Shown here in pieces: positions 16,669-25,531 of a stretch of 57,955 nucleotides of DNA. Position 1 is the stretch's first letter. Each line of letters starts with the position of its first letter. Made by a program: the position numbers and the translations under genes. The notes beneath the pieces were generated by a model. The model worked only from the letters and a program-made list of their open reading frames with translations. It ran no database searches and was not told where the DNA came from. Source of the stretch: CAZEAN01 sp964510225 (lineage in GTDB: Bacteria > Planctomycetota > Planctomycetia > Isosphaerales > Isosphaeraceae). Where the stretch lies: positions 1 to 57,955 of the forward strand of contig CAZEAN010000024.1 of NCBI GenBank assembly GCA_964510225.1, read 5' to 3'.

Positions 16669-19600
16669 TCAGCCCCCGTGCCTTCCTCGGGGAGTGATAC
16701 TTGCGAGGGTGACTGAAGGTAGCGGATCAAGGCCGCTCGATCCTCCTGGCTGAGGTCGTCCAGGAGTCCCTCGGGCATCAAGGACGCCTCAAGCTTGCGG
16801 GCAGCTTCGATGTCTTCCTCTGGCACCCGGAATCGTTCCGTTGGCGTCTGGATCGTCACGGTCTGACCTTCCTGATCGGTGACGATTCCGTTGATGACCC
16901 GACCGTCAGCTAAGGCGATCAGTGACATCCGGTAGTCTTCGGCGACGATGGCGTTGGGGGCTACAATATTCTCAAGAAGGTAGCCAAGATCGGTCCGTTG
17001 CGCCCCTGTAAGTTCAGGTGCGACCGCGCCGCCGTTGCCGAAGAGTTTGTGACAGGACGAACACTTCTGATCAAACAGGAGTCGACCCCGTTTGAGATCG
17101 GCCCGGGCGATCTGGGATGCCCCCAATTGCTTCCTCAGAGCCTCGATCTGTTTCGATGCTTCAACCGTGAGTGGTCGATATTCAGGCCAGATCTTGGCCA
17201 ATCGCGCCCTCAGTTGATCATCAACAGAACTCCTCATTTGCCGGACCAAGAAGGCTGAGACGTCGGTGCGTTCGACGATCCCCGCTTCCACGCCATCGAG
17301 TAGACTCGGGACGAATGAAGGGCGACTCGCGAGTGCTTCGACAGCGTCGCCCTTTACTTTTCCGGGTAACGAGCGGTAGCGATCCAGGATCAGTGCTGGG
17401 GCGTCTTCGAGGTCCGATCGAGCGAGCCCTCGGATTGACTCCGAGGCCAAGTCACGCTCCTTCATCAGGTCAGTGAGGAGGTGATTGAGACCCTCGGCTC
17501 GACGAGTGATCAGTCCTCGGACGGCCTCGCGGCGTGCCCTGAGGTTCGCATTCGGGTCTCGAGCAATTTGAAAGAGTTCGTTTATGGCCCGACCGTCACC
17601 AAAGAGAACCGCGAGTGATCGCGAAAGCTCTTGAACCTCAACCTCGGGATCGACCACGAGACGATCTTGGACAGCTCTCCACCCCGGCGGTTCGTCAGCA
17701 CGCGAGAGCCCTTGGAGCGCGGCTACCATCCCGCGCAAGAGTTCTCGGCGGGTTTCAGAATCGGTGGTCGAGAGTTCAGCGACAATCAACCCAGTCAATT
17801 CCGGACGTTCTTGGAGTTCGTACGTTAACCTCCGAGCGATGAACTCAGGTAACGGCCCAAACGATTGAGTGGAGGCAAATCGAGCAGCGCGAGTGGGTGA
17901 AGACATGACCGACGGTTCAATCGCATACCAGAGCATCAAGGGTAAGACTAGGTCATCGTTGAATTCTGGATGACTGGCAATCGATTCCGCGAGGTCCCAG
18001 CGGCGTTCAAGCGGAAAGCGTTGCAAGATCGAGGCCAGTGTGGTCAGAACGAGACCGGAAGACTCAGACTCCCCGAGAGTTTCGAGGGCTCTGATCGTCC
18101 CTTCGGAAGGACTACCCGCATCGACGAGCAAACGGATCGACCAAGTCCGGATGTGTTCATTGGAATCTTCGAGCAACCCGATCAGATCAGCTTGAGAAAC
18201 TCCTCCGATGCAGTAGAGCGACCAAAGGGCTCGGAGTCGGATCGAAACTTCCTTCTGATGGTTTAGTAGCGCCCAGAGTTTTTCCTGAGCGAGGTTGAGT
18301 TCGGCCCCGTTTGCGGCTCGTTCTTGGAGGAGTCGTCGGGAGATCCGTGCGTACCAGACATTCGGATGAGTCTGCCACGCAACCAGTTGGGCATCGCTCG
18401 GTTCTGGTTGGCTCCTCGGGTAGTTCGAGGGTCGACCAAGTCCGTAGTCAATTCGAATGATCCGTCCCGAAGACCGGTGAACGCCGTCATTTTCGTGGCA
18501 TTCGCCAAGGTCGGACCAATCGGCGACGTAGACTTCCCCCGCTGGTCCTTGGAGGAGTTCAATCCCTCGGAACCAAGGGTCGTTCCATCGTATCAGATCA
18601 GGTTGATGGATCCCTCGATAGGATCCACCGCTGCGCTGGAGCGACTCTCGGTTGATCCGACGACCGTGGAAATTCAAGGTAAAGAGGTCGTTCCGATACT
18701 TCGATGGCCAGTTCTCAGCTTGGTAAATCATTAATCCCGAGTGTGCAAGTCCGCCGCCGGCTTCATCGGTGCCGTCGCTGACCTCTCCCTTGCTAGCGGC
18801 GGTCCATGATTCAGACGAATCCCAATGGACATGGTCCGCGGTCTGATCAATCAACTGATACAGATGAGGGTTGAAGTCCTCGCCATACATTCGTTTGAAA
18901 TGAGCCCCGGGAAGTGCATGCCAGAGGTGACCAATCACGGTATTGATAAAGAAGAGTTCTCCGTGTTTATCCCAATCCATTCCAAACGGGTTGGTGGTGC
19001 CTCGACAAACAACCTCGAAAGTTCGATCGGTAGGATGAAACCGCCAGATTCCGCAGTTAATCGAGATCCGTTCTGATTCTGGCGTGCCCGGGGGACCAAC
19101 ATCGGAGGTTGCCATGATCCCATGACGACCGTAGAGCCACCCGTCAGGTCCCCATCGGAGGCCGTTTGCGAAGTTGTGTCGGACCGGACCGCTATCCCAA
19201 CCGTCGAGAATGACCTCGGGAGGCCCGTCGGGGCGGGCATCACCATCGGCATCCGGAATAAAGAGCAGGTAGGGAGGTGCAAGTGCCCAGACTCCCCCAA
19301 AGCCGATTTCAACCGAGGTCAGTCGGACCGCCTTGTCCCAGAAGATGATCCGATCATCTGCGCGACCATCACCGTCCTGGTCTTCAAGCACGATGATCCG
19401 ATCCCGGAGAGAGACGTCGTAGTTCTTCTGACGATCGGCGTAGGTGTAATTCTCGGCGACCCAGAGCCGGCGTCGTTCGTCGATTGCCATGGCAATGGGT
19501 TGTCGGACGTCGGGCTCCGCGGCAAAGAGCGTTGCCCGGAAGCCATCAGGAAGCTCGATTCCTGCGATCGAGCGCTCTGCAGGAGTCAGACCTTTGCCAG

Positions 19601-19703
19601 GATCTTGTGAGTCGTAAGGCTCCGGAAAGTCATCCGAACCAGGAGCGTGGTGTATGAACGAAGACGTCAATAGCACACCGATCAGGATTGCTCTTATGTA
19701 CAT
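16665..19703 (-). CDS. PVC-type membrane-bound dehydrogenase with C-terminal haem c domain
   Basis: A large exported oxidoreductase of 1012 residues from the ATG at 19703, where MYIRAILIGVLLTSSFIHHAPGS forms a signal peptide. Residues of roughly 45-450 form a sorbosone-dehydrogenase-like propeller (GIELPDGFRATLFA, AIDERRRLWVAENY, DQDGDGRAD). A helical HEAT-like part follows, and near residue 880 the haem-binding motif CSSCH opens a cytochrome c domain of the Pirellula/Verrucomicrobium type (GNGGAVAPELTGA, LLENIVAPNAIV, DGRVINGIV). It probably oxidises a sugar in the periplasm and passes electrons to its own haem. Substrate unknown. Confidence 0.9.
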   Translation of the reverse strand: MYIRAILIGVLLTSSFIHHAPGSDDFPEPYDSQDPGKGLTPAERSIAGIELPDGFRATLFAAEPDVRQPIAMAIDERRRLWVAENYTYADRQKNYDVSLRDRIIVLEDQDGDGRADDRIIFWDKAVRLTSVEIGFGGVWALAPPYLLFIPDADGDARPDGPPEVILDGWDSGPVRHNFANGLRWGPDGWLYGRHGIMATSDVGPPGTPESERISINCGIWRFHPTDRTFEVVCRGTTNPFGMDWDKHGELFFINTVIGHLWHALPGAHFKRMYGEDFNPHLYQLIDQTADHVHWDSSESWTAASKGEVSDGTDEAGGGLAHSGLMIYQAENWPSKYRNDLFTLNFHGRRINRESLQRSGGSYRGIHQPDLIRWNDPWFRGIELLQGPAGEVYVADWSDLGECHENDGVHRSSGRIIRIDYGLGRPSNYPRSQPEPSDAQLVAWQTHPNVWYARISRRLLQERAANGAELNLAQEKLWALLNHQKEVSIRLRALWSLYCIGGVSQADLIGLLEDSNEHIRTWSIRLLVDAGSPSEGTIRALETLGESESSGLVLTTLASILQRFPLERRWDLAESIASHPEFNDDLVLPLMLWYAIEPSVMSSPTRAARFASTQSFGPLPEFIARRLTYELQERPELTGLIVAELSTTDSETRRELLRGMVAALQGLSRADEPPGWRAVQDRLVVDPEVEVQELSRSLAVLFGDGRAINELFQIARDPNANLRARREAVRGLITRRAEGLNHLLTDLMKERDLASESIRGLARSDLEDAPALILDRYRSLPGKVKGDAVEALASRPSFVPSLLDGVEAGIVERTDVSAFLVRQMRSSVDDQLRARLAKIWPEYRPLTVEASKQIEALRKQLGASQIARADLKRGRLLFDQKCSSCHKLFGNGGAVAPELTGAQRTDLGYLLENIVAPNAIVAEDYRMSLIALADGRVINGIVTDQEGQTVTIQTPTERFRVPEEDIEAARKLEASLMPEGLLDDLSQEDRAALIRYLQSPSQVSLPEEGTGAD

Positions 19704-19889
19704 CGCCGACCCCGGTAACGAAAAAATTCTTCGGTGCGCAGAATATGTCGAAATGACCATGCAGATTGTGTCCAAGGAATTTGAAGTGATCTCTGGAGCG
19801 GATGTTCTGTTTGGGACCACTCGATCCATCTAGAGCGATCACCCCACTTCAAGACTCCCCCAGCATTCTCATTGACGTCAAGCTTCGCC

Positions 19890-20693
19890 TCAAGAGTCGG
19901 ATCGACGTCTCAATTCATAGAGTAGGATTCCGGAGGCGACAGCGAGATTGAGGGACTCGGCCCCGGGTCGCATCGGGATCGTCACGAGCTGATCGCAACG
20001 TTCTAGGTACTCGGCTCCGAGACCGTGTGCTTCCGATCCGAGGAGGACACAGAAACGGTCGGCTGGCTGGAACTTGTCAATGGGGACTGCATCAGTGGCG
20101 GTGACAGTACCGATCAATTGGACTCTCTCTCGTTGTTGTAGTCGCTCCAGAACGGGAATCAGGTCCGGGAAGACGATCACCGGTTGATCCAATGCGGTCC
20201 CCATCGAGACTCGGAGAACGCGTCTTGAGAGTGGGTCGGGTGGATCGGGACCGAGTAACAGAGCATCGATTCCGAAGACATCGGAGGTCCTAATCAACGT
20301 TCCGAGGTTTTCAGGATTCTGCAATCCCGGCGACGCAACGAGTTGGACTCGATCGACGTTCCCCTTGAAAAACTGATCCAGGTCGGGCGGGGGCAGCCGT
20401 TGTCCTGCAGCAAGACCTCCTTGATGGAAATTGAAGCCGATGACGTTGCTGATTTCGTGATGTGGTAGTACAAAGACGGTTGCTGACTTGGGGAGGCATG
20501 GTGCCAGCCCTTCAATATACCGGTCGGAAATGAGTGCAGAGACAAATGGAAAACGACTTGAAGCGAGTCGGTGGATCAGCTTGACACCTTCCACCACGAA
20601 TTGATCGAGGTTCCTCGTCGTGTTCGTCGCTTTGAGATGCCGGTAGACGTCGATCCGAGGATCGTCGGCTGTGGAGAGCCTGATGATCGGCAT
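19890..20693 (-). CDS. SpoU/TrmH-family RNA 2'-O-ribose methyltransferase
   Basis: A knotted (SPOUT) methyltransferase acting on ribosomal or transfer RNA with S-adenosylmethionine. The ATG at 20693 follows GAAGG and gives 267 residues. An N-terminal substrate-binding part (FVVEGVKLIHRL) precedes the catalytic domain with its three motifs: NPENLGTLIRTSDVFG, LLGSEAHGLGAEYL and IPMRPGAESLNLAVASGILLYE. It resembles the 23S rRNA G2251-type enzymes, but specificity cannot be fixed. It is separated from the dehydrogenase gene by 186 bases. Confidence 0.9.
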   Translation of the reverse strand: MPIIRLSTADDPRIDVYRHLKATNTTRNLDQFVVEGVKLIHRLASSRFPFVSALISDRYIEGLAPCLPKSATVFVLPHHEISNVIGFNFHQGGLAAGQRLPPPDLDQFFKGNVDRVQLVASPGLQNPENLGTLIRTSDVFGIDALLLGPDPPDPLSRRVLRVSMGTALDQPVIVFPDLIPVLERLQQRERVQLIGTVTATDAVPIDKFQPADRFCVLLGSEAHGLGAEYLERCDQLVTIPMRPGAESLNLAVASGILLYELRRRSDS

Positions 20694-20753
20694 CTCGACC
20701 TTCGTTTGAGTTTTGAGTCTGCTCGTCTGAGTCAATCGGTCAATTGGCTTCGA

Positions 20754-20996
20754 TCAATCGTTGAGTTTCAAGACCTCAACGTAATAGGCACCTCGGGAGG
20801 ATCCATTCTCGGAATCGAACCAAGTTTGCAACCGAGTTGGTCCGGCTTCTAGTTCGACCTTAAAGGCGACGGCAACCGCCTCTTCTTCCACTGGCTTAGT
20901 CGCTTCAACGCCCGCGATTGCGATCCGTGCCTTCTGGGCGAGGGGTCCAGGACCACTGTTTATGGGTTGAGGAGCTTCCGGAGGCCAACGTCGGAG
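20754..20996 (-). pseudogene. conserved C-terminal segment of the sulfatase beyond an in-frame TAG
   Basis: Directly after the TAG at 20997-20999 the same frame stays open for 80 codons to a TGA at 20754-20756. It reads LRRWPPEAPQPINSGPGP, then AFKVELEAGPTRLQTWF and GAYYVEVLKL. This is the C-terminal beta domain seen in many planctomycete arylsulfatases, where a GRYE-type strand runs straight into LRRWP. One codon separates it from the upstream frame, so either a nonsense mutation has cut the gene or the TAG is read through. The codon choice looks like the neighbouring genes and shows no other lesion. Confidence 0.75.
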
Positions 20997-22544
20997 CTAG
21001 ATCTCGAAGCGGCCAGGCTCTGCGACCTCAACAGCCCAGAAGCCATTCGCGATTCTCCCATTCTTGATCATCCCCTGGTGCCAAGGAGGTGCTGATTCGT
21101 GCCAATCATGACAGGTGAGGCGAACTGGATTCTCGGCAGGAGACCCGAAAGCTATCCGGGCGTATTGATCGTGTGTTCTCGAGAGATCATTCCACCAGGT
21201 CTCGTATGCCTGGAGTAGCTCCGCGACGACTTCCGGATGGGAGGAGGCAACATCAGTTTCTTGACCGGGGTCAGCTTCGATGTCGAAGAGTTCGCGACGG
21301 TTGACCAATCTCCAGCGATCCGTCATGACAGCACACTGTCGTCCCTTCTCTGGAAACTCGATGCGCTGAGATTCAACGATCAGGGTTCGATTCTCTCGAA
21401 TGTCTTGTAGTGTTCCGTTGAGTAATCCCGCGAGGCTCGTCCCATCAAACGCAAGACCTTCAGGTGCTCCGAGTCCGCAGAGATCAATTAAGGTTGGCAG
21501 CAAGTCGAGGTGGGCGGCAAGCTGATCGACGTCCCGGCCGCCATCGATCCCGCCGGCCGGCCAGCGGACGAAACAAGGAACGCGATGACCGCCGTCGTAA
21601 GGGCTTCCTTTGAGACCTCTCATCCCGGCGTTGAAGCCAATCTCCCCTTTCAAGGCTGCTGATGAACCATTGTCGGTCATAAAAATCACTAACGTATTGG
21701 CAGTCAGTTCTTGATTATCAAGAAACTTCATCAGCGCGCCGACATTCTCATCGATGTTAGTGATCATCCCATAGAATGCGGCATTAGGAACGTTGGGATC
21801 ATCTTTATAGAGCGCCTCGAAATTCTCTGGAACCAGATAAGGCCCATGTGGAGCGTTGGTCGGAATGTAGCAAAAAAACGGTCGACCTGCGTTGTTCTGT
21901 TCTTTAATGAAGTCGGTGGCGGCATCGAACCAGACATCAGTGCAGTAACCATTTTTTGGTTCGGGTTTCCCATTCCGGAAGTAGGTGTCATCAAAGTAGT
22001 CGTTTCCCCAATAGTCAGGAGTCTGTCCGACACCTCCACCCCCGTGAACGAAGACGTCGGTGAATCCCTGATCTTGGGGCCGGCAGGGTGCGTTATCGCC
22101 AAGATGCCACTTGCCGAAAATCCCCGTCGCGTATCCCGAACCTTGGAAGACTTCGGCCATGGTTGTTTCAGAGGAGGCCAAGAGGGACCGACCCATAATC
22201 GTGTGCCAGACCCCAACCCGTCCGGAGTAGCGTCCAGTCATTAAAGCCGACCTCGTAGGTGAACAAGTCGGATCGACATGAAAATCAGTTAATCGTACAC
22301 TTTCTGAATAAAGCTTATCGAGGTTTGGGGTTTTGATCATCGGATTGCCATGGCAGCCAAGATCGCCGTAACCCTGGTCATCAGTCATGATCAAGAGTAC
22401 GTTCGGCCTCGTTGGAGCAGCCGGCTCACCTGTCACTGCCTCGGTCGCTCGGCTCATACCTGTTGTCGTCAGCCAAGTAGCGAGCAAGACGATCGTAACG
22501 AGAGTCCATCTGTTCCAGCGATCCCGTTCAACGCTCCGTTCCAT
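20997..22544 (-). CDS. arylsulfatase (Cys type), stops at an in-frame TAG before its last domain
   Basis: Exported type I sulfatase that cleaves sulfate esters, likely from algal polysaccharide. The ATG at 22544 has GGAGGAG 7 bases upstream; longer frames are antisense to the neighbour. A signal segment lies at residues 13-33, metal ligands DD at 55-56, and the formylglycine site C94-S-P-T-R followed by SALMTGR. GIFGKWHLG and FMTDNGSS (second metal site) are intact. The 515 residues end at GRFEI, where the usual C-terminal domain continues after the TAG (see 20754-20996). The catalytic domain is complete, so the truncated form may still be active. Confidence 0.9.
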   Translation of the reverse strand: MERSVERDRWNRWTLVTIVLLATWLTTTGMSRATEAVTGEPAAPTRPNVLLIMTDDQGYGDLGCHGNPMIKTPNLDKLYSESVRLTDFHVDPTCSPTRSALMTGRYSGRVGVWHTIMGRSLLASSETTMAEVFQGSGYATGIFGKWHLGDNAPCRPQDQGFTDVFVHGGGGVGQTPDYWGNDYFDDTYFRNGKPEPKNGYCTDVWFDAATDFIKEQNNAGRPFFCYIPTNAPHGPYLVPENFEALYKDDPNVPNAAFYGMITNIDENVGALMKFLDNQELTANTLVIFMTDNGSSAALKGEIGFNAGMRGLKGSPYDGGHRVPCFVRWPAGGIDGGRDVDQLAAHLDLLPTLIDLCGLGAPEGLAFDGTSLAGLLNGTLQDIRENRTLIVESQRIEFPEKGRQCAVMTDRWRLVNRRELFDIEADPGQETDVASSHPEVVAELLQAYETWWNDLSRTHDQYARIAFGSPAENPVRLTCHDWHESAPPWHQGMIKNGRIANGFWAVEVAEPGRFEI

Positions 22545-22731
22545 AATGCTCCTCCGAGAGTCCAGTACCTCATCGAGATCCGAATTGGTTTGAAGTATAG
22601 TGGGCTCAGATCGAACTCGTCCACCGTCGGTAGGGACGTTGTTAAGGGGTCCTTCGATCACGAGCCCGTCCAGAGTTAACGGACTGATCGGCCGCCACCT
22701 ACCATTGTGTCGCTTCATCGAGGCATGAACT

Positions 22732-25365
22732 ATGAACCGCAGAACCGCCGCTATCATCTCGGCGATTGCCCTCTTGAGTTGCTCCGCAGGGACAATCCAG
22801 ACGCACGCTGAAGCCCCAAAGCAGTTGATGCTCACCAAAGGGGATCGGGTGATTCTGATCGGCAATACTCTTGCCGAGCGGATGCAGTTTTTCGGCCACT
22901 GGGAAACCCTCTTACAGAGTCGATTCCCCGAGCTTGAACTCGTCGTTCGGAACCTCGGCTGGTCGGCCGACGAGCTTACTTTGCGCCCGCGATCCCGAGA
23001 TTTTCAGGATCATGGCTACACCCTCGAGGACCAAGATCCTGACGTGGTGATCGCCCTCTTTGGATTCAACGAATCATTCGAGGGTCCAGCAGGCATCAAT
23101 CGTTTCAAGAGCGATTTAGCCAATTTCATCCAAGAAACAACTTCAACCGCTTATAACGGTGAAGCGCCTCCGACGTTGGTCCTCGTTTCACCGATCGCGT
23201 TCGAAGACATCGGCTCTCGGACGATTCCCGACGGCTCAAGCGCCAACGTTAATCTTGAGCTTTACACGAACGCAATGGCCGAAGTTGCCCGCTCCAATGA
23301 TGTCCAATTTGTGGATCTCTTCCATCCTAGCTCGGAGGCCTTCGAATCGGACGACGAAAACTGGACGTTCAACGGCGTTCACTTAACAGATGACGGTTAC
23401 CGAAAACTTGCGCCCCTTTTCGACGAGGGACTCTTCGGTCCGCGCCCTGCTACCGTCGAGGCCGACCTTGACGCACTTCTTGCAGCAGTCAAAGAAAAGA
23501 ATAAACAACTCTATTATGATTATCGAGCCGTCAATGGTTTTTATATTTATGGTGGTCGAAAGAATCCCTTTGGCGTCGTGAACTTCCCTAACGAGTTTAC
23601 CAAGCTCCGGAAGATGATTGAGCGTCGCGATGCACGGATCTGGGCGCTCGCTGCAGGGCAGGAGGTCCCTGAGACGATCGATGATAGTGGAACAGGCGAG
23701 TTCGTCGACATCACCAGTAATGTCCGGGGTCAGGTCAAGATCACCTCGCCTGAAGACACCTTGAAGAGTTTTACTCTTCCTGATGGGTATGAGATCAACC
23801 TCTTTGCATCCGAGATTGATTTTCCCGAGCTTCAGAACCCCTGCCAATTCACTTTCGACTCCAAGGGGAGGATCTGGGTAACTACGATGGAATCGTATCC
23901 GATGTACCTGCCCGGTACACCGGTCGATGATAAGATCCTGATCTTGGAAGATACCGATGGTGATGGCCGCGCAGATAAGTCTACCACCTTTATCGACGGC
24001 TTACATATTCCGACGGGTGTCGAGTTGGGTGATGGTGGAGCATATATCGCCCAACAGCCCAATCTTGCCTTCGCTAAGGATCTTGATGGGGATGATGTTG
24101 CGGACGAGATCACGTATCGGCTCCACGGCTTTGATTCCGCCGACTCGCACCACTCGCTGAGCGCCTTCACGTGGGGACCAGGCGGTGCGCTCTACTTTCA
24201 GGAAGGTACGTTCCACCACACCCAAGTCGAAACGCCTTACGGTCCGGAGCGAGTCAAAAATGCGGGGATCTTCCGTTACGAGCCGTTGACCGAGAAACTT
24301 GACATTTTTGTCTCTTACTCGTTCGCGAATCCCTGGGGGCATACCTTCGATCGTTGGGGACAGAACTTCGTCGCCGATGCCTCCGGTGGCGCCAACTATT
24401 TTGGGACGGCCTTCTCGGGTGATCTGGACTACCCCCGGAAGCACCCTGGATTGCGGCAGTTCTTCAAGAAGGAATGGCGCCCTACTTCTGGTTGCGAGTT
24501 TGTCGCAAGCCGAAACTTCCCTGAAGAGACTCAAGGGGATTATCTCCTCAATAATGTGATCGGTTTTCAAGGTGTCCTCCGCTATCGAGTCCGCGAGGAA
24601 GGTTCTGGCTTCGCGGCCGATCCGGTCGAGCCGTTGCTTCGCTCCAGCGACTCCAACTTCCGACCCGTCGATCTTGAATTCGGCCCCGATGGGGCTCTCT
24701 ACCTGGTTGATTGGTTCAACCCGTTGATCGGCCACATGCAGCACTCAATCCGCGACCCGAATCGGGATGTTAACCACGGGCGGATCTGGCGGATCCATTA
24801 CACTGGGAAGCCGTTGGTAGAGCCCCCGACGATCGCAGAGGCCTCGATCCCTGAGTTGCTCGACTTACTGAAGGTCTACGAAGATCGGACTCGGTATCGG
24901 GCCCGCCGCGAGCTTCGTGATCGTGGCTTCGAAGAGGTGATGGCCGCCCTCGATACTTGGATCGGCGATCTCGATCGGGAGGAGCCGGAATACTGGCATC
25001 ACATGCTGGAAGCGCTCTGGATCCGACAACACTTCGATTCTTACGATGCTGAACTTCTGGAGGGGTTACTGACCTCCCCCGAGCCGAGGGCCCGCGCGGC
25101 GGCGACTCGAGTCCTCTGCTACTGGAGGAACAAAGTGGATGATCCGATCACTCTCCTCCAAGCTCGGGTTAACGATGAGCATCCTCGGGTCCGGCTTGAA
25201 GCTATCCGTGCTTTGAGCTTCTTTGAAGGAGACGACGCACTACGGGCCCAAGAAGTGGCTCTTGAGTCGCTCCTCTATGAACAGGATTACTACCTTGAGT
25301 ATACGCTCAACGAGACGAACGCCACCTTGAGCGGACGAATCGAGAGCGCATTGAACCAAGAGTGA
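22732..25365 (+). CDS. SGNH-like domain fused to PVC-type membrane-bound dehydrogenase
   Basis: An 877-residue exported protein; ATG 22732 with GAGG 9 bases upstream and a signal peptide ending near THAEA. Residues 30-260 follow the SGNH hydrolase plan: block III as FGFNESF and block V as NGVHLTDDGY, but the nucleophile block reads IGNTL where GDSL is expected, so the serine is replaced and hydrolysis is doubtful. Residues from about 340 form the dehydrogenase propeller (FTLPDGYEINLFAS, DTDGDGRAD, FGPDGALYLVDWFNP), followed by HEAT-like helices to the end. It has no CxxCH, unlike the gene at 16665. It is divergent from the sulfatase by 187 bases. Confidence 0.88.
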   Translation: MNRRTAAIISAIALLSCSAGTIQTHAEAPKQLMLTKGDRVILIGNTLAERMQFFGHWETLLQSRFPELELVVRNLGWSADELTLRPRSRDFQDHGYTLEDQDPDVVIALFGFNESFEGPAGINRFKSDLANFIQETTSTAYNGEAPPTLVLVSPIAFEDIGSRTIPDGSSANVNLELYTNAMAEVARSNDVQFVDLFHPSSEAFESDDENWTFNGVHLTDDGYRKLAPLFDEGLFGPRPATVEADLDALLAAVKEKNKQLYYDYRAVNGFYIYGGRKNPFGVVNFPNEFTKLRKMIERRDARIWALAAGQEVPETIDDSGTGEFVDITSNVRGQVKITSPEDTLKSFTLPDGYEINLFASEIDFPELQNPCQFTFDSKGRIWVTTMESYPMYLPGTPVDDKILILEDTDGDGRADKSTTFIDGLHIPTGVELGDGGAYIAQQPNLAFAKDLDGDDVADEITYRLHGFDSADSHHSLSAFTWGPGGALYFQEGTFHHTQVETPYGPERVKNAGIFRYEPLTEKLDIFVSYSFANPWGHTFDRWGQNFVADASGGANYFGTAFSGDLDYPRKHPGLRQFFKKEWRPTSGCEFVASRNFPEETQGDYLLNNVIGFQGVLRYRVREEGSGFAADPVEPLLRSSDSNFRPVDLEFGPDGALYLVDWFNPLIGHMQHSIRDPNRDVNHGRIWRIHYTGKPLVEPPTIAEASIPELLDLLKVYEDRTRYRARRELRDRGFEEVMAALDTWIGDLDREEPEYWHHMLEALWIRQHFDSYDAELLEGLLTSPEPRARAAATRVLCYWRNKVDDPITLLQARVNDEHPRVRLEAIRALSFFEGDDALRAQEVALESLLYEQDYYLEYTLNETNATLSGRIESALNQE

Positions 25366-25382
25366 CGTCCTTGAGTTTAGTG

Positions 25383-25430
25383 ATCGATCGACTCATGATT
25401 GTCTAGGCCATGAGTCGGTCGATTCTTTAT
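25383..25430 (+). terminator. strong Rho-independent terminator
   Basis: ATCGATCGACTCATG (25383-25397) pairs with CATGAGTCGGTCGAT (25409-25423), a 15-bp stem with one G-T pair and an 11-base loop, followed by TCTTTATATT. It lies 17 bases past the stop of the SGNH-dehydrogenase gene and should separate it from the haem protein gene that follows. Confidence 0.75.
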
Positions 25431-25531
25431 ATTAAACGAGTCGGTTGAGTTGCAATCCCGCCCAGTACCGCCCACCCGATTGAATGCTCACCGCAAACCT
25501 GCCAATCCGTCAGATCAGTCGAGAGATACTG

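Noticed and set aside
22545..22865. Extended N-terminus of the sulfatase
   Set aside because: It lies antisense to the start of the next gene, lacks a signal peptide, and the ATG at 22544 has a strong GGAGGAG and proper signal sequence.
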